Below are positions 23,380 to 32,842 of a stretch of 64,000 bases of DNA, piece by piece. Both the position numbers and the translations under genes were made by a program. Numbering within the stretch: the stretch's first letter is position 1; every line of letters starts with the position of its first letter. The DNA is from Shinella sp. H4-D48. Lineage in GTDB: Bacteria; Pseudomonadota; Alphaproteobacteria; Rhizobiales; Rhizobiaceae. Under the pieces are notes generated by a model. It did no database searches, was not told where the DNA came from, and saw nothing but the letters and a program-made list of their open reading frames with translations. The stretch lies in NCBI RefSeq assembly GCF_022637395.1, contig NZ_CP093337.1, positions 1,348,001 through 1,412,000 on the forward strand, given 5' to 3'.

Positions 23380-23864
23380 ACATCCATTCCACAGAGAAGA
23401 CATTCACCAGCGCCGCTGCGCTGATAGCCGACTACGCTGCGGTGCGCCGCCGTCTTCTGGGAACCTCACCGCGCAAGATCGTCCCGCCGCCGGCCGCAAC
23501 CAGCGTCGAAACCGACCCGATGGTGACGGTGCGCCGGCTGCTGCCGCCCGTGAAGCTCCACTTCCACGATGCCCACGTTAAGGCGTTCCGCCGGTGGCAG
23601 ATGATTGCGGCAAGCGGTCCTTGCACGGAGCATATCCTGAAGCGGTGTCAGGAAGAGCGCATGTCGTTCGAACTGGTCGTCGGGCCGAGCCGGAAGAGGA
23701 AGATCGCCCATTTCCGCCAAAAGCTCATGTGGGAGATCAAGATGAGCGTGAAGCCGTCGGCCTCGTGGCACGAGATCGGCCGGTTATTCGGCGGCCGGGA
23801 TCACACGACGGCGCTTCATGGCGTTCGGGCGCACCAGGTACGTGTCGACAGCGGGGAGGCATGA
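23376..23864 (+). CDS. DnaA domain IV-like DNA-binding protein
   Basis: The 162-residue protein ends in SWHEIGRLFGGRDHTTALHGV, the signature helix-turn-helix of DnaA domain IV, which reads DnaA boxes. The ATPase domain is absent. The N-terminal half is unassigned. Next to DnaB and DUF1376 it may recognise the phage origin. It overlaps both neighbours by 4 bp. Confidence 0.85.
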   Translation: MNIHSTEKTFTSAAALIADYAAVRRRLLGTSPRKIVPPPAATSVETDPMVTVRRLLPPVKLHFHDAHVKAFRRWQMIAASGPCTEHILKRCQEERMSFELVVGPSRKRKIAHFRQKLMWEIKMSVKPSASWHEIGRLFGGRDHTTALHGVRAHQVRVDSGEA

Positions 23865-23995
23865 GGATGCAGGCAGTAGCGTGCGGCGTGATCGGTATGG
23901 CGGCGGTAGCCGCCTCGTTCTTCTCCAAGGGCGATAAGGCGCTCGGCTTCGGCATCATCGCAGTTGTAGCGCTCATGGGCGTTGCGAATTCCTAA
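23861..23995 (+). CDS. Small membrane protein (44 aa)
   Basis: The ATG at 23861 overlaps the previous stop (ATGA). The 44 residues hold two hydrophobic stretches (AVACGVIGMAAVAASFF and LGFGIIAVVALMGVA) joined by SKGDKA, so a hairpin membrane protein is likely. Function is unknown. Confidence 0.6.
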   Translation: MRMQAVACGVIGMAAVAASFFSKGDKALGFGIIAVVALMGVANS

Positions 23996-24020
23996 ACGGC
24001 GGAACACGGGGAAAAGCACA

Positions 24021-24581
24021 ATGGCAAGACGGGGCAGGAAAGCAAAGCTGGCTGCGATCAATCTGGCTGCAGTCGGACACAGCCAGGCCAAGCCGGAAAT
24101 GAGCGAGATCGACAATCCGCTCTACAACCGGGCGCACGACGGCGAGACATGGAACCCGAAGAAGACGATGGCGGTGAAGAACATGAAGGAAAGCGCGCTG
24201 GTCGTACTGGAGCAGCGGAAGCTTATCGATGAGGCGCAGGCCAAGGCCGGCGAGCGGTTCCGGCGCATCTGGGAGGCGCTGGGCGGCGCTGGCGCTGGAT
24301 CATTCGACTACAGCCGGGAACCCGTCGATGGCGGCGGTCCTCGCTCGGCACTGTCCGATCGGCAGATTCAGGCCGGAATTGACCTTGCCGATTGCCGGCG
24401 CGTCCTTGGCATCGGCTATGATGTGATGGTGAAGGTGGCCGGCGAGGGGCGGGCGGTCGCTGACCTCGCGCAGAGCAAGAACCTCCAGCGCGCCTATGTA
24501 GAAATGCTGAAGCAAGGGCTCACCGCGCTCGCCGTACATTTTGGCTATGAAAATCGCGGGAAACTGCGAAAAAGTGCTTGA
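24021..24581 (+). CDS. Hypothetical prophage protein, last of the early rightward set
   Basis: The 186-residue protein (MARRGRKAKLAAINLAAVG) has a basic N-terminus and a C-terminal half (ALSDRQIQAGIDLADCRRVLG, AYVEMLKQGLTALAVHFGY) that resembles DUF6456/late-regulator-like proteins of rhizobial phages. It may control the switch to late genes, being the last gene before the terminator at 24642. This is inference from position. Confidence 0.65.
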   Translation: MARRGRKAKLAAINLAAVGHSQAKPEMSEIDNPLYNRAHDGETWNPKKTMAVKNMKESALVVLEQRKLIDEAQAKAGERFRRIWEALGGAGAGSFDYSREPVDGGGPRSALSDRQIQAGIDLADCRRVLGIGYDVMVKVAGEGRAVADLAQSKNLQRAYVEMLKQGLTALAVHFGYENRGKLRKSA

Positions 24582-24641
24582 CGCGCATTCCACTCGGAAC
24601 CCGAATAAGGTATACGAAATCTATAGTGGTGATTTGCGTCA

Positions 24642-24664
24642 AGGGCGGCTTCGGTCGCCTTTTT
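24642..24664 (+). terminator. Rho-independent terminator ending the early rightward operon
   Basis: GGCGGC (24644-24649), loop TTCG, GTCGCC (24654-24659) and TTTTT. The stable UUCG loop and T run make a strong terminator about 60 bases after the last early gene. Confidence 0.8.
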
Positions 24665-24906
24665 GATTCGGGAAGGCGGATAGTCATTCGTGAAGGCAGG
24701 GGTTCGTGCCCAGCCGTTCCTTCCCGACCCCATACGGCATAGCCGTAACAGAACGCTTGACGACGAGTCGCGAGAATGCGATTCTGAAAGCGCTAAGGTT
24801 CAGATATCGGCATTCCTAGTGACTCCGTTCATTGGACTGTCCGCTGAAGCAATATGGAGCCCGTCGCCTTCACTGGTGGCGGGCTTCCTCATTTCAGGAG
24901 AGAGCG
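24665..24906. other. Non-coding stretch between early and late regions
   Basis: I see no convincing gene here. A second hairpin (24859-24868 with 24875-24884, G-U tolerant stem of 10, then TTCC) just before the next gene may be a weak terminator or an mRNA structure. The late promoter is expected in this stretch, but I cannot point to it. Confidence 0.4.
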
Positions 24907-25056
24907 ATGCCCGGAGAATCCAAGGCCATCGTTTGGTCTTTCACAATCGGCGCGGCTCTCGGCCTGACGATTTGCATCCTGTTCGGCGTGATGGACGTGC
25001 AGTGCTACGGCACAGGCACCCCGAACTGGAACGCAGCACTTCAAGTCTGCGAGTGA
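24907..25056 (+). CDS. Small single-pass membrane protein
   Basis: The 49-residue protein (MPGESKAIVWSFTIGAALG) follows GGAGAGA and has one membrane segment (about residues 8-29). The C-terminal tail holds two Cys (VQCYGTGTPNWNAALQVC) that could form a disulfide outside the membrane. Function is unknown. Confidence 0.6.
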   Translation: MPGESKAIVWSFTIGAALGLTICILFGVMDVQCYGTGTPNWNAALQVCE

Positions 25057-25094
25057 CCTCGCCTAACCCTCCACCCCAGCAGAAAGGAACCAGC

Positions 25095-25400
25095 ATGAAC
25101 CGCATCCGAAGTCTTGTCTGTGCCGGCCTCGCCCTCGTGGCCATGGCCTTCACCATCGCAGCGCCGGCCATCGCGGCCACGCCCACCGATCCCGGCGTCT
25201 ACGAGGCCGTCAAGGCCAGCATCGAAACGCCCGCCAGTCTCCAGGTCCACAACGACGCCGTCGCCCTGACCTGCGAAGCACCCGCCGTGATGGTGAGCAC
25301 CGCCGCCGGCCGAAGTTCGTTCCCGACCGACGAGCGCGTGACCATTGCCGATGCGTCCGGCACCCGCCTCAACCTTATCGAGGTCCGAAGTCGCTGCTGA
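25095..25400 (+). CDS. Small exported protein
   Basis: The 101-residue protein has a typical signal peptide (basic MNRIRS, hydrophobic core, cleavage likely after AAPAIAA) and AAAGGA before the ATG. The mature part is about 70 residues with two Cys. It could act in the periplasm of the lysogen. No family is recognised. Confidence 0.7.
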   Translation: MNRIRSLVCAGLALVAMAFTIAAPAIAATPTDPGVYEAVKASIETPASLQVHNDAVALTCEAPAVMVSTAAGRSSFPTDERVTIADASGTRLNLIEVRSRC

Positions 25401-25471
25401 TCCCGCATACCCGAGACGAGAGCCGGGCTTAGGTCCGGCTTGTCATCCACTACTCGCCATGCCTACTAAGT

Positions 25472-25879
25472 TCAGCCGGCGTGGCTCCAAACTGTGTAGA
25501 CGCCGTAGAAGAACAGAACGAGTGATGAGGCGGTGGTGATTAGCCCGGCCCTTGTCCAGATCGTGCCGTATGTCCAATGCCGTGGATACTCGGATCGCCA
25601 GCGCAGGTGCGACGAGTATGCCTGGTTTGCGAGATACGCAAAAACGCACGTCACGACGGCCAACCCAGCGCCGATCGAGAAGAAGATCAGAGCACTCGTC
25701 GCACCGGTGACGAATGCGGCCTCCTTTGCAATCGTATGCTCCTTGCCCATGGTCGCTGATAGAAAAGCAAGTAGAGCAATGCATGCTCCCCCGTTCAGGA
25801 TGAGCAATGCCTTTAGACCCTCAACCGATGCATCCACGGAAGCCTTTTCGAGTGCATCTGCTCTTGCTTCTTCGCTCAT
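25472..25879 (-). CDS. Three-pass membrane protein on opposite strand
   Basis: The 135-residue protein has membrane segments at about residues 23-43, 58-82 and 110-130, with a charged N-terminus (MSEEARADALEKASVD). It lies on the minus strand between the early and late rightward genes, so it should be expressed independently. Prophage membrane proteins in such positions often act in superinfection exclusion, but there is no direct evidence here. Confidence 0.75.
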   Translation of the reverse strand: MSEEARADALEKASVDASVEGLKALLILNGGACIALLAFLSATMGKEHTIAKEAAFVTGATSALIFFSIGAGLAVVTCVFAYLANQAYSSHLRWRSEYPRHWTYGTIWTRAGLITTASSLVLFFYGVYTVWSHAG

Positions 25880-25900
25880 ATTCTACCCCAAGGTTAGCCC

Positions 25901-26545
25901 ATGCCAGTCCTGAAAAATGCCAGGCATGAGCGACCGAAGCCGCCGGAAAGCCTTTTCGACATAGAGCAGGGTGATCAGTTTATCGCTGCACCAGAAGTTG
26001 TCGAGTGGGCGATGGCAACATTCGTACGGGAAGGTGCGCCACTCTGGAACCCCGAGCATGGCCATCTGGAGCAAGCCAAGATCGGCGCGCTGTGGACCAA
26101 CGTCTCGAACAGCAAGAACGGGAAGGAAATCGTCGGCCAATGCGAGACAGGCGATCCCATGGCAATGGGCAAGTGGTCGAAGGCAAAGGCACGCATCCAG
26201 GTCGAGCAGTGGTTCGGGTCCATCCCGGATTTCATTTTGACCTTCGATGCTGGATATGCCGAGCAGTGCACCGATATCGAGTGGTGCGCGCTTGTCGAGC
26301 ATGAATTGCTCCACGCCGCCCAGGACAGGGACATCTACGGCGCGCCGAAGTTCAACGCCTCAACCGGCCGCCCGGTGTGGTGCATTCGGGGGCATGACGT
26401 TCAGGAATTCACTAGCATTGTCCGCCGCTATGGTGCCGATGCCGCGCACGTTCGCGAGTTCGTCGATGCTGCCAAGGGTAAGCCGGAGATCGGCCACGCC
26501 AGCATCGCCCATGCATGCGGGGTCTGCCTCTCAAAGGCGGCGTGA
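25901..26545 (+). CDS. Putative phage metallopeptidase
   Basis: The 214-residue protein contains VEHELLHAAQDRD, an HExxH zinc site (HELLH), and matches the putative phage metallopeptidase family: upstream FILTFDAGYAEQC and downstream RGHDVQEFTSIVRRYG. The family is found next to terminase genes, as here. Substrate and target are unknown. Confidence 0.85.
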   Translation: MPVLKNARHERPKPPESLFDIEQGDQFIAAPEVVEWAMATFVREGAPLWNPEHGHLEQAKIGALWTNVSNSKNGKEIVGQCETGDPMAMGKWSKAKARIQVEQWFGSIPDFILTFDAGYAEQCTDIEWCALVEHELLHAAQDRDIYGAPKFNASTGRPVWCIRGHDVQEFTSIVRRYGADAAHVREFVDAAKGKPEIGHASIAHACGVCLSKAA

Positions 26546-26572
26546 ACGTCTAGACGAGGTTAGACGCAATCC

Positions 26573-27088
26573 ATGGCAGGTCCGAAGCTATCCGATGAGG
26601 TGAAGGCCTTCATCATCCAGAGCCTTGCGTGCTTCGATGGACTCGCTGTCGTTGTGGCCGCGGTCAAGCGCGAGTATGGCATCGAGATCAGCAAGCAGCT
26701 GTGCGAGAGCCACGATCCGACCAAGAAGGCCGGCGCCAAGTTGGGCGAGCGCTGGCGGGTGCTGTTCGACGAAACACGCAAGTCGTTTCTGGAAGACACG
26801 TCCACCATCGCCATCAGTCACCGCGCCGTTCGTCTTCGCGCTCTCCAGCGCATGGCCGACAAGGCAGAGGGGCAGGGGAACATGGTGCTGGCGTCGAACC
26901 TGATTGAGCAGGCCGCTAAAGAGGTCGGAGACAGCTACACCAACCGGCAAAAGTATGATCACACCTCAAGCGATGGGAGCATGAGCCCGAAGCCGGCGGC
27001 TTTCGATTTGGCGACGATGAGCGATGATGAAATCGAAGCGTATCGAACTCTCGCTGCCGCCGCTGAGCGAAATAGAAAGGGAGATTGA
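26573..27088 (+). CDS. Terminase small subunit (DUF2280)
   Basis: The 171-residue protein starts LSDEVKAFIIQSLACFDGLAVVVAAVKREYGIEISKQL, the DUF2280 helix-turn-helix found in phage small terminases, which recognise the packaging site. SDDEIEAYRTLAAAAER ends the protein. Its 3' end overlaps the large-subunit frame by 65 bp in another frame. Confidence 0.88.
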   Translation: MAGPKLSDEVKAFIIQSLACFDGLAVVVAAVKREYGIEISKQLCESHDPTKKAGAKLGERWRVLFDETRKSFLEDTSTIAISHRAVRLRALQRMADKAEGQGNMVLASNLIEQAAKEVGDSYTNRQKYDHTSSDGSMSPKPAAFDLATMSDDEIEAYRTLAAAAERNRKGD

Positions 27089-28499
27089 GCGGCGCGCCTG
27101 CAAGCGGTCGCTCGCTGAGTTTGCCAAACGTGCATGGCACATCCTTGAGCCCGCAACCCCGCTAAAATGGGGATGGGCGCTCGACGCGATATGTCTGCAT
27201 CTGGAGGCGGTCAGTCGTGGGGAGATAAAGCAACTCCTCATGAATGTGCCGCCTGGTACGATGAAGTCACTGCTGACCGGCGTCATCTGGCCGGCATGGG
27301 AGTGGGGGCCGCTCGGGCAGCCGGAGAAGCGGTTCCTTTCGACGGCGCACAAGCAGGACCTCGCGATCCGCGACAACCTGAAATGCCGCCGCCTGATCCA
27401 GTCTGAATGGTATCAGTCGCGCTGGCCCACGGCGCTGACGACAGACCAGAACGCGAAGACGAAGTTCGAGAACGACAAGACCGGCTTTCGCGAGGCGATG
27501 GCCTTCAAAAGCATGACCGGCTCGCGCGGCGACCGCGTAATTCTCGACGATCCATTGTCGGCGGATGACGCGAATAGTGATGCCGAGCTGCTAGCGGCGG
27601 AGCGCACCTTTCTTGAGGCGCTCCCGACCCGCGTGAACAACGAGGATTCGGCGATTGTCGTCATCATGCAGCGCCTGCATGAGCGAGATACGTCGGGCTT
27701 GATCATCACGAAAGGGCTACCGTACGTCCACCTCATGCTGCCGATGAGGTTTGAAGCCGAACGCCGATGCGTGACGCCGTATTTCACCGATCCACGAAAG
27801 GTGGACGGCGAATTGCTGTTCCCGGAGCGCTTCCCGAAGGCCCAGGTCGAACTTCTGGAGCGCACGCTTGGCGGTTATGCGTCTGCAGGCCAGTTGCAGC
27901 AGCGTCCCGTGCCTCGCGGCGGTGGCCTGTTCAAGCGGTCGTGGTTTGGAACGGTCAAAGCGCTGCCGACTGGTTGCAGATTTGTTCGGGGCTGGGACTT
28001 GGCGGCGACTGAGGACGAAGAAGCTGCGGCCACAGCGGGTATTCTGATGGCGCTGGCGCCAGACGGCCGGTTCATCATCGCGAACGCCGTCCGAGAGCAG
28101 CTTGGCCCGATGGGCGTCGAGCGGTTGCTGAAAGCCACAGCCGAACAAGATAGGACGAACCACGGCCAAGTGCGCGGCTCGTATCCGCAAGACCCGGGGC
28201 AAGCTGGTAAGGCGCAGGCGCAACACATCCTGCGTCATGTGCTCGTCGGCTTCGACTACCATTTCAGCCCAGAGACGGGCGACAAGGAAACGAGAGCTCT
28301 TCCGCTCGCGGCGCAGGCCGAGGCCGGGAACGTCTTTCTGCTCGAAGGCTCATGGAACGAGGCGTTCCTTTCCGAGGCCGAAGGCTTCCCGATGGGCAAG
28401 TGGAAAGACCAAATAGACGCTGCCTCGCGGGCCTTCACCGAATTGACTGCGAAGGTGAGGGCGCCCGTCGCCGCCTCTGGCGCAACACGTAGGAATTAA
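27024..28499 (+). CDS. terL: Terminase large subunit
   Basis: The 491-residue protein has an ATPase motif NVPPGTMKSLLTG (Walker A, about residue 75), SRGDRVILDDPLSADDA (Walker B) and a C-terminal RNase H-like nuclease beginning RGWDLAATEDEE (metal-binding Asp). It pumps phage DNA into the capsid and cuts concatemers. The start at 27024, or the next ATG at 27027, lies within the small-subunit gene. Confidence 0.95.
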   Translation: MMKSKRIELSLPPLSEIEREIERRACKRSLAEFAKRAWHILEPATPLKWGWALDAICLHLEAVSRGEIKQLLMNVPPGTMKSLLTGVIWPAWEWGPLGQPEKRFLSTAHKQDLAIRDNLKCRRLIQSEWYQSRWPTALTTDQNAKTKFENDKTGFREAMAFKSMTGSRGDRVILDDPLSADDANSDAELLAAERTFLEALPTRVNNEDSAIVVIMQRLHERDTSGLIITKGLPYVHLMLPMRFEAERRCVTPYFTDPRKVDGELLFPERFPKAQVELLERTLGGYASAGQLQQRPVPRGGGLFKRSWFGTVKALPTGCRFVRGWDLAATEDEEAAATAGILMALAPDGRFIIANAVREQLGPMGVERLLKATAEQDRTNHGQVRGSYPQDPGQAGKAQAQHILRHVLVGFDYHFSPETGDKETRALPLAAQAEAGNVFLLEGSWNEAFLSEAEGFPMGKWKDQIDAASRAFTELTAKVRAPVAASGATRRN

Positions 28500-28500
28500 G

Positions 28501-29928
28501 ATGGAAGCCAAGGACAACCCGAGCACGGCCAGCATCGCGCATGACCGGCTTGCCCATGCCTGGGAGACCATCCGCACGATCCGAAAGGGCGCAAAAGCGA
28601 TCAGGGACGCTGGAGAGCGATTCCTGATCAAGTTCCCTGCGGAAGAACAAGAGGAATACAGGCGCCGCCTTCAGTCTGCGCCGTGGCGTCCTGAATTCGT
28701 CGACTGCATCGCCACCCTTTCGGCCAAGCCCTTCACCAAGGAAGTGAAGCTTGCCGACGATGCCAGCCAGCAAATGAAGGACATTGCGGAGAACATTGAC
28801 GGGCGTGGCAACAACCTTCACGTCTTCGCCAAGGATACCTTCGAAGGCGGGGTTTCCATGGGCGCGCATGGCATCCTCGTAGACTTCCCATCCGGCCAGA
28901 CCGGCCGCACCGTGGCAGAAGAACGCGCATCGGGCGTCCGGCCCTATTGGGTGCCGATCAACGCTGACGACATTCTGGAGCTTGTTACGGCTCAACGTGG
29001 CGGGCGGCGGGCTGTAACCGTCCTGCGCATCAAGGAAAGCCGCATTGAGCGTGACGGGTTTCAGCAGAAGCTTGTGCCTCTCATCCGGGAAATCCGGGCT
29101 GAGAACGCCGGTGTTAACGGCACTTGGACGGTTTGGCGGGAAGAGAAGAAAGCCGACAAGGCGGAATGGGTGCTCGACAAGGAAGGCTCGATCACGCTGG
29201 ACGAGGTGCCGTTCGTTTTCTACGCCACCAATGACATTGAGGGCGACCAGTATGTGAAGCCGCCGCTTCTCGACCTCGCAGACATGCAGATCGAGTTGTA
29301 CAACGCGGGCTCAAAGAAAGAGCAGATATTCACCGTTGCCGGGAGCCCGATGCTCTCTGCAAATGGGATGGCCGCCCCGGATGGCGGCAAGATCGAAACG
29401 GGGCCGGGCAGGGTGCTTTACGCCCCGGGCGTCGAAGGCATCGCAACCAGTTGGGAATACATCCAGCCGGCGGCGGCGAACCTCAAGGAAATCCGCGACG
29501 ATATCCGTGAGATCATCGAAGACATGCGCCGGATCGGCATGCAGCCCATGACGCAAGCGGCGGGCAACACCCCGGCGCTGGCCTTCGCGTTCGATGGCGA
29601 GAAGAGTTTTACTGTCCTGCAATCGTGGGCTCTTGGCCTCAAGGACGCGTTGGAACAAGCGTTTGTCTTCACGGCCAAGTGGATGAACCAGCCGGAAGAC
29701 ACTGCCCCTTCCGTCATGGTTCATACCGATTTCGCGGTCGGCCTATACGGCGGAACCGAGATTGTCGAACTGAACAAGGCCCGCTTCGAAGGCCAGATCA
29801 CGCGCAAGACATACTTGGAAGAAATGCAGCGCCGCGGCTTCCTCGGCCCTCAGGTCGACATCAGCCAGGAGATCAAGGATCTGGACGCCGAAAACCCGCC
29901 GTTCGATCCCGCTGACAGCCTGAATTAG
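28501..29928 (+). CDS. DUF4055 phage portal protein
   Basis: The 475-residue protein matches the DUF4055 portal family: AIRDAGERFLIKFPAEEQEEYRRRL near the start, AHGILVDFPS, PPLLDLADMQIELYNAGS and a helical C-terminus. The portal ring forms the DNA entry vertex. It follows terL directly, as usual, with AGGA before the ATG. Confidence 0.92.
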   Translation: MEAKDNPSTASIAHDRLAHAWETIRTIRKGAKAIRDAGERFLIKFPAEEQEEYRRRLQSAPWRPEFVDCIATLSAKPFTKEVKLADDASQQMKDIAENIDGRGNNLHVFAKDTFEGGVSMGAHGILVDFPSGQTGRTVAEERASGVRPYWVPINADDILELVTAQRGGRRAVTVLRIKESRIERDGFQQKLVPLIREIRAENAGVNGTWTVWREEKKADKAEWVLDKEGSITLDEVPFVFYATNDIEGDQYVKPPLLDLADMQIELYNAGSKKEQIFTVAGSPMLSANGMAAPDGGKIETGPGRVLYAPGVEGIATSWEYIQPAAANLKEIRDDIREIIEDMRRIGMQPMTQAAGNTPALAFAFDGEKSFTVLQSWALGLKDALEQAFVFTAKWMNQPEDTAPSVMVHTDFAVGLYGGTEIVELNKARFEGQITRKTYLEEMQRRGFLGPQVDISQEIKDLDAENPPFDPADSLN

Positions 29929-30104
29929 ACGGTAGACGACGAAACTCTGAACGCCGCCTAGCGGCTCACAGCGCCCCACACAATCGAACTGGCCTTTCGC
30001 AGCGCAACCACTGCGGAGCGCCTTAACGCGCCCTGAGCGGATGCAGTGGGCGAAACGCGGCGGATGCCGCATCAGCAAGGCCGGATGGCCGGAAAGACGG
30101 ACCG

Positions 30105-30878
30105 ATGAAACTCAAGACGAAAGAGATCGAAGGCGTAACCTACGCTGAAATTCAGGACGGCAAGCCCGTATACATCGAGGACAATGGTAGCGAGACGGCA
30201 TTTGATGCCCCCGCGACCCGCGCCACTATCACCCGCCTCAATGGCGAGGCGAAGGGCCACCGGGAAGCCAAGGAAGCGGCTGAGGCCGCATTGAAGAAAT
30301 TCGAAGGTATCGAAGACCCCGCCGCCGCCATCGACGCTATCAGGAAGGTTGCGTCCCTCAAGGACAAAGACCTAATTGACGCTGGCAAGGTCGAAGAGAT
30401 CAAGCAGCAAGCGATCAAGGCCGTCGAAGAGAAGTATGCCCCCATCGTCCAAGAGCGCGATGGACTGGTGAACCAGCTTCACTCGGAAAAGATCGGCGGC
30501 AGTTTCGCCAGGTCCAAGTACATCGGTGACAAGCTGGCTGTGCCTTCTGACATGGTTGAGGCCATGTTCGGCAAGCACTTCACGCTCGACAACGGCAAGA
30601 TTGTCGCCAAGGACGCGAACGGAAACCAGATTTACTCCAAGGCCAATCCCGGCAATCCGGCAGACTTCGATGAAGCTCTTGAGGCCATCGTGGGCGCTTA
30701 CGCCGGCCGGGATCACATCTTGAAGGGCACCGGCCATAACGGTTCCGGCAAGCAGCCTGGCACCAATGGCTCTGGCGGCGGCTCCAAGACCATTACCCGC
30801 GCTGAATTCGAAGCGCTCGACCACAGCGCACGCGGCGCGAAGATCAAGGAAGGTTTCAAGGTCGTGGATGCGGCCTAA
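30105..30878 (+). CDS. Phage scaffolding-like protein
   Basis: The 257-residue protein is helical and highly charged in the middle (EAKEAAEAALKKFEGIEDPAA, VEEIKQQAIKAVEEK), followed by a globular part and a Gly-rich linker (GSGKQPGTNGSGGGSK). Position between portal and coat, plus the coiled-coil character, indicate a scaffold that guides coat assembly. Confidence 0.8.
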   Translation: MKLKTKEIEGVTYAEIQDGKPVYIEDNGSETAFDAPATRATITRLNGEAKGHREAKEAAEAALKKFEGIEDPAAAIDAIRKVASLKDKDLIDAGKVEEIKQQAIKAVEEKYAPIVQERDGLVNQLHSEKIGGSFARSKYIGDKLAVPSDMVEAMFGKHFTLDNGKIVAKDANGNQIYSKANPGNPADFDEALEAIVGAYAGRDHILKGTGHNGSGKQPGTNGSGGGSKTITRAEFEALDHSARGAKIKEGFKVVDAA

Positions 30879-30988
30879 GCCTGACCAAAACCCATACTAC
30901 CGCCCACTCGGATGAGTGGCGGTGTCCACGGGCTGGATAGCCCATCCCTCCCTGAAAACATCGCCATTCTTATCGAAAGGGTTTAGCA

Positions 30989-32146
30989 ATGGCTAATACG
31001 CTTACTGACCTCGTGCCTGACATGTACGAGGCGCTGGATGTCATCTCCCGCGAGCTCACCGGCTTTATCCCGGCCGTCAACCGCTCGTCCAATGTGGACC
31101 GCGCGGCTCTCAACCAGCAGGTTCTTGTGCCTGTCACGCGTGCGGAATCGTCTGCCGATAACACCCCCGGCGTGACCGCCCCCAACACGGGCGACAACAC
31201 CGTGGACAACGTTGCAGTGACGATCTCCAAGTCCAAGCACGTTCCTGTGCGCTTCAACGGCGAGGAAACGAAGGGCCTGATGAACGCCGGCACCTTCTCC
31301 AGCATTCGCGCTGATCGTCTGTACCAGGGCATGCGCACGCTGGTGAACGAAATCGAAGCGGACCTGTGGGGCGAAGCCTATACTGCTGCATCGCGCGCCT
31401 ACGGTACTGCCGGCACCACGCCCTTTGGCACCGCTGCCGACATGACCGACTTCGCGGGTGTTCTTCGCATCCTCGAAGAGAACGGCGCCCCGACGACGGA
31501 TCTACAGCTCGCCCTCGGCCATGCAGCCATCGGCAACCTGCGCGGCAAGCAGTCTGGCCTCTTCAAGGTCAACGAAGCTGGCTCGTCTGACATGCTCCGC
31601 AACGGCATGACCGACCGCATCATGAACATGGCGATCCGCCATTCCAATGCGATCACGGTTCACACCAAGGGTGCCGGTACGGGCTACACGTCGAACGGCG
31701 GCGAGCCTATCGGTGAAACTGCTATCGTCTTCGACGGCGCAACGGTGAACACCAGCGGCATCAAGGCCGGCGATGTGATCACTTGGACTGGTGACACCAA
31801 CAAGTATGTCGTTGGCACCGGCTCTACCGGGACCTCCGGCACGATCACGCTGAACAAGCCCGGCCTCCGTGCAACGCTGGCCGACGAGATCAGCGGCACT
31901 ATCGGCAACAGCTACACCCCCAACGTGGCCTTTGCCCGCTCCGCCATCGTCCTCGCGACCCGTGCGCCGGCCATGCCGGAAGGCGGCGACCAGGCATCCG
32001 ACACGATGATGCTGGTTGATGATCGCACCGGCCTTGCCTTCGAAGTCGCCCTCTACAAGCAGTTCCTGCAGAACGTCCTGCATGTCCGTCTTGCCTGGGG
32101 CTACAAGGCCATCAAGGAAGAGCATATCGCGATCCTTATGGGCTAA
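30989..32146 (+). CDS. P22-type major capsid protein
   Basis: The 385-residue protein follows the P22 coat family closely: MANTLTDLVPDMYEALDVIS, RELTGFIPAVNR, RVTRAESSADNTPGV-like region, VRFNGEETKGL, MRTLVNEIEADLW, SRAYGTAGTTPFGT. It has AAAGGG before the ATG. It builds the icosahedral head. P22-lineage coats usually occur in short-tailed phages. Here the gene is joined to a contractile tail. Confidence 0.93.
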   Translation: MANTLTDLVPDMYEALDVISRELTGFIPAVNRSSNVDRAALNQQVLVPVTRAESSADNTPGVTAPNTGDNTVDNVAVTISKSKHVPVRFNGEETKGLMNAGTFSSIRADRLYQGMRTLVNEIEADLWGEAYTAASRAYGTAGTTPFGTAADMTDFAGVLRILEENGAPTTDLQLALGHAAIGNLRGKQSGLFKVNEAGSSDMLRNGMTDRIMNMAIRHSNAITVHTKGAGTGYTSNGGEPIGETAIVFDGATVNTSGIKAGDVITWTGDTNKYVVGTGSTGTSGTITLNKPGLRATLADEISGTIGNSYTPNVAFARSAIVLATRAPAMPEGGDQASDTMMLVDDRTGLAFEVALYKQFLQNVLHVRLAWGYKAIKEEHIAILMG

Positions 32147-32162
32147 CCGTCGTCACCACAGT

Positions 32163-32193
32163 CGAGGGCGTTTACCCAATGCCCTCGGCTTTT
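32163..32193 (+). terminator. Terminator after the capsid gene
   Basis: CGAGGGC (32163-32169) and GCCCTCG (32181-32187) pair perfectly over an 11-base loop and are followed by GCTTTT. It probably trims or attenuates transcription so that coat mRNA exceeds that of the downstream genes. Confidence 0.7.
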
Positions 32194-32212
32194 CCCAACT
32201 CTGGAGTATCCC

Positions 32213-32602
32213 ATGAACATCGAACCGGACTTTCAGGTGATCGAAGACGCCAGCGCGCCGAAAGGCCGTCGCATTGTCCGCAAAGGCGGCTCCCCGGCCA
32301 AGACTGAGGCTATCGACCTCGCCACGGACAGCGGCGAGCAGCTTTCGGATGAGCAGCTTCGTGCCGCCATCAAGGAAGCGACCGGCAAGGCTCCGCACCA
32401 CAAGATGGGACGTGACAAGCTGATTGAGGTGTTCAACGCCCTCAACAAGGCAGACGATCAGGACGAAGAGGCATCGAACGGCCTCACCCGCCGCGAGATC
32501 GAAGCCGACCTTACGGCCATGAATATCGATTTCGACCCGCGCGACCCGCTGGAAGATCTCGCCGCCCTCCGCGACTTGGAGCGGGAACAGCGCCAGCAGT
32601 AA
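32213..32602 (+). CDS. Head-associated protein with HeH/LEM-like domain
   Basis: The 129-residue protein contains LSDEQLRAAIKEATGKAPHHKMGRDKLIEVFNAL, a helix-extended-helix (HeH/LEM-like) pattern seen in proteins next to capsid genes. The rest is acidic. A role in head decoration or in linking to DNA is inferred from position. Confidence 0.68.
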   Translation: MNIEPDFQVIEDASAPKGRRIVRKGGSPAKTEAIDLATDSGEQLSDEQLRAAIKEATGKAPHHKMGRDKLIEVFNALNKADDQDEEASNGLTRREIEADLTAMNIDFDPRDPLEDLAALRDLEREQRQQ

Positions 32603-32611
32603 GGGGCGACC

Positions 32612-32842
32612 ATGGCTGAAGTCGTCAAATTCTACCCTGCGGACGCCGCAAAGAACGCCGACAACGTGCTTGAGCAGGCCATCGGGGTCTATGATCAGGT
32701 GATCATTCTCGGATGGGACAAGGACGGAAATCTCGATGCCCGCGCCACGCTCGGGATGAAAGACGGTGGCGACGTTCTCTGGCTGCTCGAAACCTTCAAG
32801 CATAAACTCTTGAGCGGCGATTATATGGGGGACATCGAATAA
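32612..32842 (+). CDS. Hypothetical small head-region protein
   Basis: The 76-residue protein (MAEVVKFYPADAAKNADNV) includes YDQVIILGWDKDGNLDARATLGMKDGGDVLWLLETFK, a conserved layout in small phage proteins of unknown role. It shares one base with the next gene. Confidence 0.72.
   Translation: MAEVVKFYPADAAKNADNVLEQAIGVYDQVIILGWDKDGNLDARATLGMKDGGDVLWLLETFKHKLLSGDYMGDIE

Noticed and set aside
30900-30925. Hairpin before the capsid gene as a terminator
   Set aside because: The stem (CCGCCCACTC/GAGTGGCGG) has a bulge and no T run. It may be an mRNA structure but does not qualify as a terminator.
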